Positions 10,045 to 18,888 of a stretch of DNA of 64,000 nucleotides are shown here, one piece after another. Under the pieces are notes generated by a model. The model searched no databases. It had not been told where the DNA came from and saw only the letters and a program-made list of their open reading frames with translations. The stretch comes from an uncultured Christensenella sp. (GTDB lineage Bacteria; Bacillota; Clostridia; Christensenellales; UBA3700), in the NCBI GenBank assembly GCA_949290515.1, contig CASERZ010000012.1, positions 16,138 through 80,137 of the forward strand, read 5' to 3'. The translations under genes were made by a program, and so were the position numbers. Numbering within the stretch: position 1 is the stretch's first letter; each line of letters opens with the position of its first letter.

Positions 10045-10071
10045 AGACAGCCTGCCGAGTGCAGGCTGTCT
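10045..10071 (+). other. Perfect 11-bp stem-loop at the start of the pfkB-type mRNA
   Basis: AGACAGCCTGC and GCAGGCTGTCT pair perfectly around the loop CGAGT, about ten bases after the predicted transcription start. There is no U run after it, so it is not a terminator; a 5' stabilising stem or a protein-binding site is more likely. Confidence 0.7.
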
Positions 10072-10114
10072 ACGTCAAAAGGCGTACAACATCGTATTAA
10101 GGAGAAAAGCGAAA

Positions 10115-11023
10115 ATGAAAAAACATTACGATACACTCACAATCGGTCATATCTCGCTCGATTACAATATTGATTATCTCGACAATCAGATAATAGAAGT
10201 AGGCGGCGCGGTTATTTATTCGTCCGCTGCGGCATATGCGGGCGGTTACAAGGTAGGCGTAGTCACTAAAGTAGCGCCTCAAGATACCGACAGACTTAAT
10301 ACTTTCGTAATTCCCAAAGAGGACGTTTATTATATTCTTTCCAAGGAATCGACCTCTATAAGAAATAAGTATCATACCGCTGACAAGGAACGCCGTACCT
10401 GCACGTGTATAGGTCAGGGCGACCCTTTTACGATAGAGGATATACCCGACGTAGATTGCACGGTGTATCACTTCGCTGGATTGATATACGGTGATTTTAC
10501 GGGAGAGCTTATGATTGAACTTTCCAAGAGAGGAAAGATTGCCGTCGACGTACAGGCTCTTTTAAGACACGCCGACAGGTCTACGGGAGCTATGTATTTC
10601 GAAGACTGGGCAGATAAGAAAAAGATTTTGCCTTACGTAGATTATCTCAAGACGGATACGGCAGAGGCAGAGATTCTCACGGGACAGACGGACAGAGTAG
10701 TCGCAGCGAAAATGCTTCACGAGTGGGGCGCGAAAGAAGTCGTTATCACCAACTCGGCTGAGGTCTTGGCTTATGACGGCAAAGAGCTTTATACTTGCCC
10801 TATAAGAGCGAGAAACCTTTCAGGCAGAAGCGGAAGAGGGGATACAACTTTTGCCGCATACATTACCGAAAGACAAAAGGAAAATATGCAGAAGGCTCTT
10901 TTGTGGGCAACTGCTACCGTTTCTGTCAAAATGGAAAACCCCGGTCCTTACAGAGGCAACAGAGAGGATATAGTCAAGTATATCGAAGAAATTTATCCCG
11001 AATACGATTTGTATAAAAAATAA
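10115..11023 (+). CDS. PfkB-family carbohydrate/nucleoside kinase
   Basis: A 302-residue ribokinase-fold kinase. The start is ATG 10115, ten bases after AAGGAG; the open frame upstream runs through the hairpin and is not used. N-terminal GHISLDYN and EVGGAVIYSSAAAYAGG match the substrate-binding strand and first PfkB signature; the C-terminal SGRSGRGDTTFAAY is a variant of the second signature with the catalytic Asp of the GxGD anion-hole kept. Such enzymes transfer the ATP gamma-phosphate to a sugar or nucleoside; the short length and divergent lid do not let me name the substrate. It is followed nine bases later by the TSCPD gene and probably shares its mRNA. Confidence 0.88.
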   Translation: MKKHYDTLTIGHISLDYNIDYLDNQIIEVGGAVIYSSAAAYAGGYKVGVVTKVAPQDTDRLNTFVIPKEDVYYILSKESTSIRNKYHTADKERRTCTCIGQGDPFTIEDIPDVDCTVYHFAGLIYGDFTGELMIELSKRGKIAVDVQALLRHADRSTGAMYFEDWADKKKILPYVDYLKTDTAEAEILTGQTDRVVAAKMLHEWGAKEVVITNSAEVLAYDGKELYTCPIRARNLSGRSGRGDTTFAAYITERQKENMQKALLWATATVSVKMENPGPYRGNREDIVKYIEEIYPEYDLYKK

Positions 11024-11032
11024 GAGGTGAAT

Positions 11033-11287
11033 ATGCATTACACATACAAAACGAGCGGTGTATGCTCGAGAAGCATTGATTTTGACGTCGAGGAAGGAAA
11101 ACTCAAAAACGTAAAATACGTCGGAGGTTGCGACGGCAATCTTAAGGGTATAGGCAAGCTTGTCGAGGGTATGGATATATCCGAAGTCGCAAAGAGACTT
11201 GAAGGAATAAAATGCGGCTTCAAAGCGACTTCTTGTCCCGACCAGCTTGCAAGAGCATTAAAAGAAATTCTTGCGAAAGAGGGCTGA
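11033..11287 (+). CDS. TSCPD domain protein (TIGR03905-like)
   Basis: An 84-residue protein made almost wholly of the TSCPD domain: a repeated VCSRSIDFDVEEGK strand, a GGCDGNLKG turn and the eponymous TSCPDQLA near the C-terminus. The domain also occurs at the end of some class II ribonucleotide reductases, but stand-alone members like this one, common in Clostridia, have no proven function. Conserved cysteines in CSR, GGCDG, KCGF and SCPD could bind metal. ATG 11033 is preferred over the GTG at 11027, with AGAGGTG upstream. It follows the PfkB gene at nine bases. Confidence 0.9.
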   Translation: MHYTYKTSGVCSRSIDFDVEEGKLKNVKYVGGCDGNLKGIGKLVEGMDISEVAKRLEGIKCGFKATSCPDQLARALKEILAKEG

Positions 11288-11398
11288 AAACGATATTGCA
11301 AGATAATGATATTCAGAAAAAAATTGTTTTAAATATCTGTAGGATAAGGAAAAATTAATTATAAATTAAAAAATCTTTAATCAATATAATTAATAGTA

Positions 11399-11427
11399 TT
11401 GACAAAGTAAAACATATTGATTATAAT
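11399..11427 (+). promoter_or_regulatory. Consensus sigma-A promoter
   Basis: TTGACA, 17-base spacer, TATAAT: a perfect consensus, preceded by an AT-rich upstream stretch. It should drive strong transcription of the 128-residue orphan. An ATAATGTTATCATTAT-like inverted sequence overlaps and follows the -10 (11423-11438) and could be an operator. Confidence 0.85.
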
Positions 11428-11474
11428 GTTATCATTATCACTAAACGGTTAAGATAATTACGGAGGTAAAAATT

Positions 11475-11861
11475 GTGGAAGAGCAAAGAGCGAGTTTCGA
11501 GATGAGGATAGCGGATTTGAGCGAAGATGCCAAATTATACTATAATCAACTCAAAGATTACATTCTTTCTTTCAAAAAAGTCAAAAGCAGATTGAGCAAC
11601 AGATGCGACAGCTTCAGAGTAGGCAGAGAGTTGTTGTGTAAGATGGCAATCGGAGGAAAAACGCTGAAAATTTATTTGGCTGTCGATGCTGACAGAGAAG
11701 ATATCGAGAGCAAAAAGCTTCACTTCAGAAATATGTCCGAATCAAAAGCTTACAGCGAAGTTCCTGCTATGATTCCCGTCAAGAGCGAGCTGTGCGTAAA
11801 GAAAGTCTGTGAAGTTATCAATATTATGATGCAGGAAAAAGGTCTTGCGCAAAAAAAGTAA
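11475..11861 (+). CDS. Conserved small basic protein of unknown function
   Basis: A 128-residue soluble protein, GTG start eight bases after GGAGG. It reads as a single compact domain: a helix (LSEDAKLYYNQLKDYILS), a basic stretch (FKKVKSRLSNRCDSF), a GGKTLKIYLAVD strand and a C-terminal helix. This resembles a domain seen repeatedly in Clostridia proteins near the envelope, but I know no assigned function. It has a perfect-consensus promoter and its own terminator, so it is a monocistronic, probably well-expressed gene. Confidence 0.75.
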   Translation: MEEQRASFEMRIADLSEDAKLYYNQLKDYILSFKKVKSRLSNRCDSFRVGRELLCKMAIGGKTLKIYLAVDADREDIESKKLHFRNMSESKAYSEVPAMIPVKSELCVKKVCEVINIMMQEKGLAQKK

Positions 11862-11893
11862 AAAGCCGTATAATTACGGTTCAAAGTTCGAAG

Positions 11894-11919
11894 AGCGTCG
11901 CAAATTGCGACGCTTTTTT
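11894..11919 (+). terminator. Intrinsic terminator
   Basis: AGCGTCGC / GCGACGCT stem with AAATT loop followed by TTTTTT. Confidence 0.92.
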
Positions 11920-12011
11920 AATTTACGCCATTAAGGTCGTAAGCGTGTTGAATTTAAAAAACAGACGTACAATAATCTATCTCTCATTTTATTTTTAGGC
12001 AAAGCAGAATG

Positions 12012-12038
12012 CTCAGGGCGGGTATATACCCGCCTGAG
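12012..12038 (-). terminator. Stem-loop directly after the 36-codon gene
   Basis: CTCAG-G-GCGGGT pairs with ACCCGC-CTGAG around ATAT, one bulged G. It starts at the base after the stop codon of the minus-strand small gene. The U run on that strand is weak, so termination is likely but not certain. Confidence 0.6.
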
Positions 12039-12149
12039 TTAAGCTTCGTCTTTAAGAGACATTTGAAGATTTGCCTTGTCAATCTCACGCATCTTACTGC
12101 TGTATTTGCCGAAATCTTTTAATTCGGGCGTTTTTTTATTTTTTTTCAT
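12039..12149 (-). CDS. Small basic protein, 36 residues
   Basis: A complete small reading frame: ATG at 12149 on the minus strand with a strong Shine-Dalgarno GGAGGT (plus-strand 12154-12159) four bases upstream, 36 codons, TAA, then at once a strong hairpin. The product begins MKKNKKTPELKDFGKY and ends SLKDEA; it is charged, has no membrane segment or cysteine, and looks helical. I do not recognise it. It is divergent from rlmD, and its upstream region overlaps the rlmD promoter. The combination of Shine-Dalgarno, start, stop and hairpin argues that it is real rather than chance. Confidence 0.6.
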   Translation of the reverse strand: MKKNKKTPELKDFGKYSSKMREIDKANLQMSLKDEA

Positions 12150-12193
12150 ATGCACCTCCTCGATTAGTATGTGCAACAAATTACTTTTACGGC

Positions 12194-12222
12194 TTGACAA
12201 ATACGACTTTATTGTATATATT
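12194..12222 (+). promoter_or_regulatory. Sigma-A promoter of rlmD
   Basis: TTGACA, 17-base spacer, TATATT. The predicted transcription start lies about 12 bases before the ATG at 12241, so the leader is very short. The rest of 11920-12193 holds only the small minus-strand gene and its hairpin. Confidence 0.75.
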
Positions 12223-12240
12223 CAAGACAAAGGCAGGATT

Positions 12241-13599
12241 ATGAAGATTAAAGACAAATTCGAGACGGATATAGTTGCTGTAGGTATGAACGGAGAAGGT
12301 ATTGCCAGAATAGACAATACCGTAGTGTTTGTGCCGTCAGTTCTAAAGGGTGAAAGGGCGTGGGTAGAAATTACCGACGTAAAAAAGAATTTTGCTTTCG
12401 CAAAAGTCATAAAACTGCTCGAGGCTTCATCCGACAGAGTAAATCCTCCTTGCAGGATATGCTATAAGTGCGGAGGTTGTGAAATGCTCCATATTGCATA
12501 TCCCGCTCAGCTTGAAATAAAACGAGCGAACGTCAAAAACTGTCTTGACAAGGAATTGAAAAGCGACGTCGAAGTCAATGAGACTGTGCCGTCTCCCGAC
12601 GTATACGGATACCGCAATAAAATTCAGCTGCCTATAGCAATTGTCGACGGTAAAATATGCGCAGGATTTTTTGCCCCCAACACTCATAAAGTCATACCTT
12701 TTATACGCGAGGGCGAAGACGGAAAATGTCTGCTCAACGACAAAGGTATGCAAAAGATTATATCGACCTTTTTGACCTTTGTCAAAGAGAATAATATATC
12801 GGTATACGATGAACGCTTACACAAGGGATTGATAAGACATCTCGTCATTCGCAGAGTGGGAGAGAGCTATGCAGTATGCGCGGTAATCAACGGAAAGAGT
12901 TTGCCGTCGTATAAGAGCTTTGTCGCAAAACTCAAGTCTTCGGGATACTGCTTTTCTCTTTATATCTCCGTCAACGAAAAGCGCACAAACGTAATTATGG
13001 GAGAAAAGACGGTTACGCTTTACGGGGAAGATAAAGTGCGCGGTAATGCTTTGGGGGTAACATACGAAGTGTCGCCCTTATCATTTATGCAAGTCAACGA
13101 CAAAGTGCGCGACCTGATATATTCAAAAGTGGGTGAAATAATAAAAAACAGCGGAATAGACAACGTTATAGACGCTTACAGCGGTATAGGAATAATGAGC
13201 AATATCTTTGCCCGTTATGCAAAAAAAGTATACGCGATAGAGATTGTTCCCGAGGCGATAGAGGACGCAAAAAAACTTGCCGCGCTCAACGGTAATTCGG
13301 ATAAAATCGTCAATATATGCGGAGATTGCGCAAAGGAGTTGCCGCCGCTGATTACATCTCTCGGTAAGTCTGTCGTAGTAATCGACCCGCCCAGAAAAGG
13401 TTGCGACAAGGCTGTACTCGAAGCTATGCTTACAGCCCGTCCCACAGAAATAATATACGTATCCTGCAATCCCGCAACGCTTGCGAGAGATTTGCGTATA
13501 CTCAGTGATGGCTATTCGATTGAGTCAGTTACTCCTTACGATATGTTTCCCAATACAAAGCACGTCGAGACGCTCGCCGTGCTGGTTTGCAGGCATTAA
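12241..13599 (+). CDS. rlmD: 23S rRNA (uracil-C5)-methyltransferase, RlmD/TrmA family
   Basis: A 452-residue SAM-dependent RNA methyltransferase. Start at ATG 12241 right after a sigma-A promoter; the longer open frame has no support. An N-terminal TRAM domain (about 3-58) is followed by the iron-sulfur cysteines in CRICYKCGGC (near 76-85), then the methyltransferase fold with DAYSGIGIMS (SAM site), IDPPRKG (motif IV) and the catalytic VSCNPATLARD cysteine. It forms 5-methyluridine in 23S rRNA (U1939, and in Bacillota enzymes often also U747) or, less likely, in tRNA. The family is certain; the exact target base is not readable from sequence. Confidence 0.92.
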   Translation: MKIKDKFETDIVAVGMNGEGIARIDNTVVFVPSVLKGERAWVEITDVKKNFAFAKVIKLLEASSDRVNPPCRICYKCGGCEMLHIAYPAQLEIKRANVKNCLDKELKSDVEVNETVPSPDVYGYRNKIQLPIAIVDGKICAGFFAPNTHKVIPFIREGEDGKCLLNDKGMQKIISTFLTFVKENNISVYDERLHKGLIRHLVIRRVGESYAVCAVINGKSLPSYKSFVAKLKSSGYCFSLYISVNEKRTNVIMGEKTVTLYGEDKVRGNALGVTYEVSPLSFMQVNDKVRDLIYSKVGEIIKNSGIDNVIDAYSGIGIMSNIFARYAKKVYAIEIVPEAIEDAKKLAALNGNSDKIVNICGDCAKELPPLITSLGKSVVVIDPPRKGCDKAVLEAMLTARPTEIIYVSCNPATLARDLRILSDGYSIESVTPYDMFPNTKHVETLAVLVCRH

Positions 13600-13655
13600 T
13601 TATGTCTTTCCGTTAGACTTTTTATTTCCTATTTAGTACTGGATTTTTTCTGCTA

Positions 13656-13685
13656 TTGATTTGTCGCGTCCGCATATGGTATAAT
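13656..13685 (+). promoter_or_regulatory. Extended -10 promoter of lipoprotein gene
   Basis: TTGATT, 18-base spacer, TATAAT preceded by TGG. AAGGAGG follows just before the ATG. Confidence 0.7.
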
Positions 13686-13714
13686 TATAATATGATTATA
13701 AGGAGGGCGCGCAT

Positions 13715-14818
13715 ATGAAGAAGACAGCGGTCTTGGCAGCGATTTTGCTTATAGCCGTTTTGTCGGCGAGCGTATTTTGCGCTTGCGACAAAACGCAAAA
13801 ACTCGACAGAGAAATGGATACTGAAATTGTCGGCGTCTATCAGGATTTCAGCGGCAATTTGATAGTAGAACTCGCCAACTTCACGCACGAAGACTATGAA
13901 GGCGGTTATGCACAAGACGCAACTGCCATGGAGTTTTCGCTCGACGGAGGCAAAACGTGGATGATATGGTCGGCTTCCACCGAAGACTGGTGCGAGGGAA
14001 AGGGCATATATTACGTAATGAATCCTACGCGCAACAGCGAAAACGATATTACGGGATTTGTAGCCTATGCTTACGACGGAACAGAGACGGCTTTCGAGAT
14101 TGGCGACAGTGCGAGCGTATGCGTGCGTATACCCGAATCGTCCAAATATAAAGCAAGCGAAATAATTACGTCGGAGAGTATTACTCTCAAAGACGAAGCA
14201 AACGAAACTCAGGAAGAAATGTCTGAAATTAACACAGAGCGTTTTCGCGTAATGCCAAAGGGATATATCGATGGTTTTCTGCCCTGGTCGGTCGCGTATG
14301 AAAAAGCGGGTACGTATTTTTCCTATATAGACGGCGATAGCGTGAAATTCGGAATTATATCGCAGATTGAAGAAATAGACGGCGAGATGAAAATTACCGC
14401 ATTGAAGTATTACGAGGAATTGAGCGACTCTGAAAAGCAGGGACTTGAAAACTTCGAATACAGAATAATAAGTCCCGACAGATATACCGACGTTATCGAG
14501 GATATGGACGGCGAATTCTCGTTTTTCGAAGAGCGCTATTACAATGACAAAACAGAGTGGACGTCTTTGAACGGCAACGGTATTGCCTTTTCTTCCGTTT
14601 CGCAGCCAGCGAATATATGGAAATATAAGAGACTGACGGGAACGAGCGGTTTTGTCGACGAAGAAACCGGCGAAATGACTGACGTAAGTTATCATTACAG
14701 CACGTACACTTCGGTATTTATTCTGTTAAGAGTAAAAGCGGACGACAATGCCGTAGCCTCTTATCCTCTCGAACTCGAAATAGTACTCGAAGAGGTCGAA
14801 AGCATAGAAAAGGAGTAA
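13715..14818 (+). CDS. Predicted lipoprotein of unknown function
   Basis: A 367-residue exported protein. The N-terminus is a classical signal peptide (MKK, hydrophobic core) ending in VFCAC, a plausible though not ideal lipobox, so it should be tethered to the outer face of the membrane. The start is supported by AAGGAGG seven bases upstream. The mature part is acidic with many aromatic residues; the segment around LDGGKTWMIWS resembles the strands of BNR/sialidase-like or immunoglobulin-like folds, but no catalytic motif stands out. Monocistronic between its own promoter and the hairpin at 14879. Confidence 0.75.
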   Translation: MKKTAVLAAILLIAVLSASVFCACDKTQKLDREMDTEIVGVYQDFSGNLIVELANFTHEDYEGGYAQDATAMEFSLDGGKTWMIWSASTEDWCEGKGIYYVMNPTRNSENDITGFVAYAYDGTETAFEIGDSASVCVRIPESSKYKASEIITSESITLKDEANETQEEMSEINTERFRVMPKGYIDGFLPWSVAYEKAGTYFSYIDGDSVKFGIISQIEEIDGEMKITALKYYEELSDSEKQGLENFEYRIISPDRYTDVIEDMDGEFSFFEERYYNDKTEWTSLNGNGIAFSSVSQPANIWKYKRLTGTSGFVDEETGEMTDVSYHYSTYTSVFILLRVKADDNAVASYPLELEIVLEEVESIEKE

Positions 14819-14878
14819 CGCGGTTTTGCATATCGTTAGCAAAAGCAAAAGAGACGGTGTTCAAGAAATCAACAGCGG

Positions 14879-14905
14879 AAAGGTCGGGTGATACTCGGCC
14901 TTTTT
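14879..14905 (+). terminator. Intrinsic terminator
   Basis: AAAGGTCG / CGGCCTTT stem (one G-U pair) with TTTTT, 60 bases after the lipoprotein gene. The remainder of 14906-15093 shows nothing recognisable. Confidence 0.75.
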
Positions 14906-15093
14906 GTATTGGAAAGTGGATTGAAGTTGTTTTTCAGAGGATAATCAAAAGTCGACGAGACAGCCGACAGATAATTAAATTGAAGTTTGAAACAACGGAA
15001 ATTCTTTGTAAGTTAGGTCTTTTGCACAAACGGAGAATAATTATAATTGTGTAAAAATTACACGAAATGCGCAAAGTTTGTTAAAATATCCTA

Positions 15094-15122
15094 TTGATTT
15101 AGGCTAAGGCATAAGTTATAAT
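15094..15122 (+). promoter_or_regulatory. Sigma-A promoter of nfeD-floA
   Basis: TTGATT, 17-base spacer, TATAAT; Shine-Dalgarno AAAGGAGG follows 11 bases before the ATG. Confidence 0.75.
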
Positions 15123-15143
15123 AGAGAAAAGGAGGCTAAAGAT

Positions 15144-15713
15144 ATGTTTTTAGCAAGTGACGGATTGACGTTTTGGCAAGAGCTTCAGATAGCTTTCGGC
15201 GAAATAGGCGTTATTCCCGCGATACTGCTTTTGCTTGGTACGGTCTTTATCATAATAGAGATTTTCCAGCCGGGCTTCGGTTTTTTTGGCATTAGCGGTA
15301 TAGTACTCGTCATCGTAGGTATGGCGATAAGACTTTACAGAAGCGACAGAGGTAATCCCGTGTTGCAATTTTTCGTTATGCTTTTGTGCGTAATCATTGC
15401 CGTGGGCATCGCGTTTATCGTGATGATACACTCTATGCGTAAGGGAAGACTGTCGAAGACGGCGTTTGTACAGAGTTCGACTGCCGTTCCCGAGGGAATT
15501 ACCAAGGGTACGGAAGACTTTACCCATCTCGTAGGAAAGGCGGGTATAACCGCTACGGTTTTGCGTCCTAGCGGTAATGCTCTCATTGCGGGAAAATTGT
15601 ACAGCGTAGTTGCTCAGGCAGGACTTATCGAAAAGGATAAGGAGATAGAAGTCGTATCTGTGGAAGGCGCGAAAATCGTCGTAAAAGAACTGGAAAATAA
15701 AAAGAGCTTATAA
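15144..15713 (+). CDS. nfeD: NfeD-family membrane protein
   Basis: A 189-residue protein with a short N-terminal helix, two or three membrane segments (about 20-75 and 78-100) and a C-terminal OB-fold (about 125-185) containing LVGKAGITATVLRPSG and VVAQAGLIEKDKEIEVV, the hallmark of NfeD. The family partners flotillins in functional membrane microdomains and is nearly always encoded next to one, as here (floA follows at 30 bases). It lacks the ClpP-like serine protease domain of long NfeD proteins, so it is the short form. Confidence 0.92.
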   Translation: MFLASDGLTFWQELQIAFGEIGVIPAILLLLGTVFIIIEIFQPGFGFFGISGIVLVIVGMAIRLYRSDRGNPVLQFFVMLLCVIIAVGIAFIVMIHSMRKGRLSKTAFVQSSTAVPEGITKGTEDFTHLVGKAGITATVLRPSGNALIAGKLYSVVAQAGLIEKDKEIEVVSVEGAKIVVKELENKKSL

Positions 15714-15743
15714 CGCTCTCAATAAAAAAATAAGGAGAGAAAA

Positions 15744-16781
15744 ATGGTTTTACTAACAATGGGGGCATTGACGACGGGGGCTATGATAGCCATTATCGTC
15801 GCAGCAATCGTTCTTGTTATCGCTATAGCCGTGCTTCTTGCGGTACTGCCCGTGAAGCTTTGGTTCAGAGCACTCGTATCCGGTGTAAAGATATCGATGG
15901 CAAGACTTATCGGTATGAAGTGGAGAGGAATTAAAGTTACGCCTCTCGTAGACGCATATATATCGGCAAAAAAAGCGGGACTCGATTTGACGATTGACGA
16001 ACTCGAAAGCCACGTTCTTGCCCGAGGCGACGTCATAAAAGTCGTCAACGCGCTTATATCGGCACACTCGGCTAATATGGAGTTGACGCCCGAAACGGCA
16101 AGAGCAATCGACCTTGCGGGACGTGACGTACTCAACGCGGTCAGAGTATCGGTCAACCCTAAGGTAATCGAAACGCCTGCCATCTCGGCTATAGCAAAAG
16201 ACGGTATCGAACTGCGCGTAAAGGCCAGAGTAACCGTAAGAGCGAATATCACGAGACTGATAGGCGGTGCGGGCGAAGATACGATAATTGCGCGTATCGG
16301 CGAAGGTATCGTTACGACGGTAGGCTCGTCGCTGTCGCACAAGGACGTGCTGGAAAATCCCGATACGATATCCAAAACGGTGCTCAACAAGGGACTTGAC
16401 AGCGGTACGGCATTCGAGATATTGTCAATAGACATAGCTGATATCGACGTAGGCAGAAATATAGGTGCACAACTTCAGATGGACCAGGCGGAAGCAGATA
16501 AGAGAATAGCCGAAGCAAGGGCAGAAGAAAGACGTGCTATGGCAGTTGCGCTCGAACAGGAAATGAAGGCTAAGACGCAGGAGATGAAAGCTCTCGTTAT
16601 CGAGGCGGAATCCGAAGTGCCTAAGGCAATGGCTAGTGCGCTCAAGAGCGGTAAACTCGGCGTAATGGATTATTACAATATGCAAAACATAATGGCGGAT
16701 ACCAATATGCGTAACGCGATAAGCGGCAACGACACTGAGGCAACCGTCGATAAAGACGCAAAGAAAAAGGATAAGAAATAA
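15744..16781 (+). CDS. floA: Flotillin-like protein FloA
   Basis: A 345-residue flotillin of the FloA (YqfA) type. An N-terminal membrane hairpin (about 5-30) precedes the SPFH domain ([17 protein letters not shown] onward), then a coiled-coil rich in Ala, Glu and Lys ([18 protein letters not shown]) and the conserved tail [20 protein letters not shown]. It forms membrane foci that organise signalling, secretion and cell-wall enzymes. Shine-Dalgarno AAGGAGAG is well placed. It lies between nfeD and a small membrane protein whose ATG overlaps its stop (TAATG). Confidence 0.95.
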   Translation: MVLLTMGALTTGAMIAIIVAAIVLVIAIAVLLAVLPVKLWFRALVSGVKISMARLIGMKWRGIKVTPLVDAYISAKKAGLDLTIDELESHVLARGDVIKVVNALISAHSANMELTPETARAIDLAGRDVLNAVRVSVNPKVIETPAISAIAKDGIELRVKARVTVRANITRLIGGAGEDTIIARIGEGIVTTVGSSLSHKDVLENPDTISKTVLNKGLDSGTAFEILSIDIADIDVGRNIGAQLQMDQAEADKRIAEARAEERRAMAVALEQEMKAKTQEMKALVIEAESEVPKAMASALKSGKLGVMDYYNMQNIMADTNMRNAISGNDTEATVDKDAKKKDKK

Positions 16782-17326
16782 TGCCTGTCATAATATTCGT
16801 AATATTCGTAATACTTGCGGTAGTCGGGTCGATAATAAAGGCGTTTAGTTCAAGTTCTAAAAGCACAAACGCACCCCAAACCGACAAAGAGGTCAAGGAG
16901 GATAATACTTCGTGGGACAGCGTTTTCGCGAAGATTTCTCCCGAATCCGACGATGCTCTTGCGGCTACGAAAGAAAGCGTTTCGCAACACAGAAAAACTC
17001 CCTCTCAACGTCCTGCGCAAATGCAGGCGCAGAGAGGTCCGGAGAGCAAAGAGACGTATTCTCAGGGGCATCACCAAAGCCATTGCGACGTAAGCGCTCA
17101 CAATGACAAAGACAAATACAGAGTCGAAAAGGTGCCTGTGATGAACAGCATAGGCGGAAAGTCTGACGAGGGCTGCAGCGAGCATTACGACGTACGCTTT
17201 GTTAAGGTGGACGAAAAACCCGAGAAAAAGCGAGAGCTTACGGAGTTGCAAAAGGTAATCGTGTACGGGGAAGTACTCAACAATCCCGCATTCAAAAGAA
17301 AGGGAAGCTATTACAAATACAGATAG
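16781..17326 (+). CDS. Small membrane-anchored protein linked to floA
   Basis: A 181-residue protein with one N-terminal membrane segment (about 3-19) followed by a serine-rich, then strongly hydrophilic and probably disordered stretch (20-140), and a short ordered basic C-terminus (ELTELQKVIVYGEVLNNPAF). The ATG overlaps the floA stop by one base, so it is translationally coupled and third in the nfeD-floA operon. I recognise no family. By context it may be a partner recruited to flotillin assemblies; this is inference from position alone. Confidence 0.7.
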   Translation: MPVIIFVIFVILAVVGSIIKAFSSSSKSTNAPQTDKEVKEDNTSWDSVFAKISPESDDALAATKESVSQHRKTPSQRPAQMQAQRGPESKETYSQGHHQSHCDVSAHNDKDKYRVEKVPVMNSIGGKSDEGCSEHYDVRFVKVDEKPEKKRELTELQKVIVYGEVLNNPAFKRKGSYYKYR

Positions 17327-17380
17327 CGACTTTCGCAAAGACGCAAAAGCGTCTTAAATCAAAACGTTAATTCCCAAAAA

Positions 17381-17412
17381 AACAGACGGCTTTTGCCGTC
17401 TGTTCCTTTTTT
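17381..17412. terminator. Bidirectional intrinsic terminator
   Basis: AACAGACGGC TTTT GCCGTCTGTT, with T-rich right flank and A7 left flank, between the convergent floA operon and citrate synthase. A smaller GACGC AAAA GCGTC hairpin lies just upstream at about 17340-17353. Confidence 0.9.
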
Positions 17413-17441
17413 GCGTTAAGTTCTTTTTAAAAATATTTACG

Positions 17442-18818
17442 TCAGTTGTTTCTGTCCTTCATAGGCACGTAGTCGAGTGCGGGCTGAGTACAGTTGTAAG
17501 CAGGACGCATAATTTTAGAGGAGTTGAGCAGTTCTTCCATTCTGTGTGCCGACCAACCGGAAATTCTCGATATAGCGAATATAGGAGTAAACAATTCCGG
17601 AGGAAGTCCCAGCATATCGTATATGAATCCGCTGTAGAAGTCGATATTCGCGCTGACGTTTTTGTAGATATTCTTTTGCGTGGATATGAGTTTGATTGCA
17701 ATTCTCTCGACTTTCGAATAGAGGTCGAAATCCCTCTTGAGTCCCTTCTCTATACTCAAAGATTCGGTAGACTGCTTGAGAAGCACGGCTCTGGGGTCGG
17801 ATATGGAATATACCGCGTGACCGATACCGTATATGAGACCCGACTTGTCGAAGCACTCTTTGTTGAGAATTTTGTTGAGGTATTTTTCTATCTCGTCCTC
17901 GTCGTTCCAGTCAGCTACGTTTTTCTTTATATCCGCAAACATCTGCGAAACCTTGATATTCGCTCCGCCGTGCTTAGGTCCCTTGAGAGAGCCGAGTGCC
18001 GCAGCGATAGCAGAATATGTATCGGTACCGGAAGACGTTACTGCGCGGGCGGTGAAAGTAGAGTTGTTTCCGCCGCCGTGTTCTGCGTGAAGTACGAGCG
18101 CAAGGTCAAGTACTCTCGCCTCGAGCTCGGTGTACTTGCTGTCGATTCTGAGCATATGCAGAATATTTTCAGCCGTAGACAAATCGTCCTTAGGTTCGTG
18201 AATAAAGAAAGAGTGATTGCCCTTTATATAATAGTCGTATGCCTGATACGCGTATACCGAAAGAAGAGGGAAGAGCGCGATGAGCTGGAGACACTGATTG
18301 AGTACGTTGGGCAAAGATATATCGTTTGCTTTGTCGTCGTACGAATACAGTGTAAGCACGCTTCTTGCGAGCGAATTCATAATATCGCTGGAAGGAGCTT
18401 TCATAATTATGTCTCTTACAAAGGTATTGGGCAAAGACTTTCTGTATTTAGCGAGCATTACGTTGAATTTATCGAGTTCTTTCTGAGAGGGAAGCTCGCC
18501 GAAAAGAAGAAGATAGGTTATCTCCTCAAAACCGAAACGCTTGTTTGCGAGAAAATCGTTGCACAGGTCGTTGATATTGTAGCCTCTGTAAAAGAGTTTT
18601 CCTTCGCAGGGAACCACTTCGCCGTCTACAATCTCTTTGCCTACGACGTCGCTTATGTTGGTAAGACCGGTAAGCACGCCCTTACCTTTTTGGTCTCTCA
18701 GTCCCTTATTTACCTTATGCTGAATAAAGAGTTCGGGGTCGATAAGACCGTTGGATTTGAATTTTTCGCACATAGCGTTGACGTCTTTGTACATTTCCAT
18801 ATCGCTCTTGGATATCAT
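17442..18818 (-). CDS. gltA: Citrate synthase
   Basis: A 458-residue type I/II-like citrate synthase that condenses oxaloacetate and acetyl-CoA. The two catalytic histidines appear in ALVLHAEHGGGNNS and GIGHAVYSISDPRA, the catalytic Asp in NIDFYSG, and the substrate loop in SLKGPKHGGANIKV. The C-terminal GWSAHRMEELL is also typical. It is longer at the N-terminus than the minimal bacterial form. In an anaerobe lacking visible other cycle genes here it most likely feeds 2-oxoglutarate and glutamate synthesis, consistent with gdhA elsewhere in the window. Shine-Dalgarno AGAGGAAG and a promoter at 18861-18888 support the start. Re-citrate synthase, common in Clostridia, is a different family. 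Confidence 0.95.
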   Translation of the reverse strand: MISKSDMEMYKDVNAMCEKFKSNGLIDPELFIQHKVNKGLRDQKGKGVLTGLTNISDVVGKEIVDGEVVPCEGKLFYRGYNINDLCNDFLANKRFGFEEITYLLLFGELPSQKELDKFNVMLAKYRKSLPNTFVRDIIMKAPSSDIMNSLARSVLTLYSYDDKANDISLPNVLNQCLQLIALFPLLSVYAYQAYDYYIKGNHSFFIHEPKDDLSTAENILHMLRIDSKYTELEARVLDLALVLHAEHGGGNNSTFTARAVTSSGTDTYSAIAAALGSLKGPKHGGANIKVSQMFADIKKNVADWNDEDEIEKYLNKILNKECFDKSGLIYGIGHAVYSISDPRAVLLKQSTESLSIEKGLKRDFDLYSKVERIAIKLISTQKNIYKNVSANIDFYSGFIYDMLGLPPELFTPIFAISRISGWSAHRMEELLNSSKIMRPAYNCTQPALDYVPMKDRNN

Positions 18819-18860
18819 TTTGCTTCCTCTTTTTGGTAAAAATTATACTATATTAATGAT

Positions 18861-18888
18861 TTTATACCTTACAGGGCTTATTTGTCAA
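18861..18888 (-). promoter_or_regulatory. Sigma-A promoter of citrate synthase
   Basis: TTGACA, 16-base spacer, TATAAA on the minus strand. The stretch 18889-19179 is AT-rich and holds nothing else I can identify. Confidence 0.7.

Noticed and set aside
11423..11438. Fur box over the promoter of the 128-residue orphan
   Set aside because: The inverted sequence resembles one but does not keep the 7-1-7 spacing; noted only as a possible operator.
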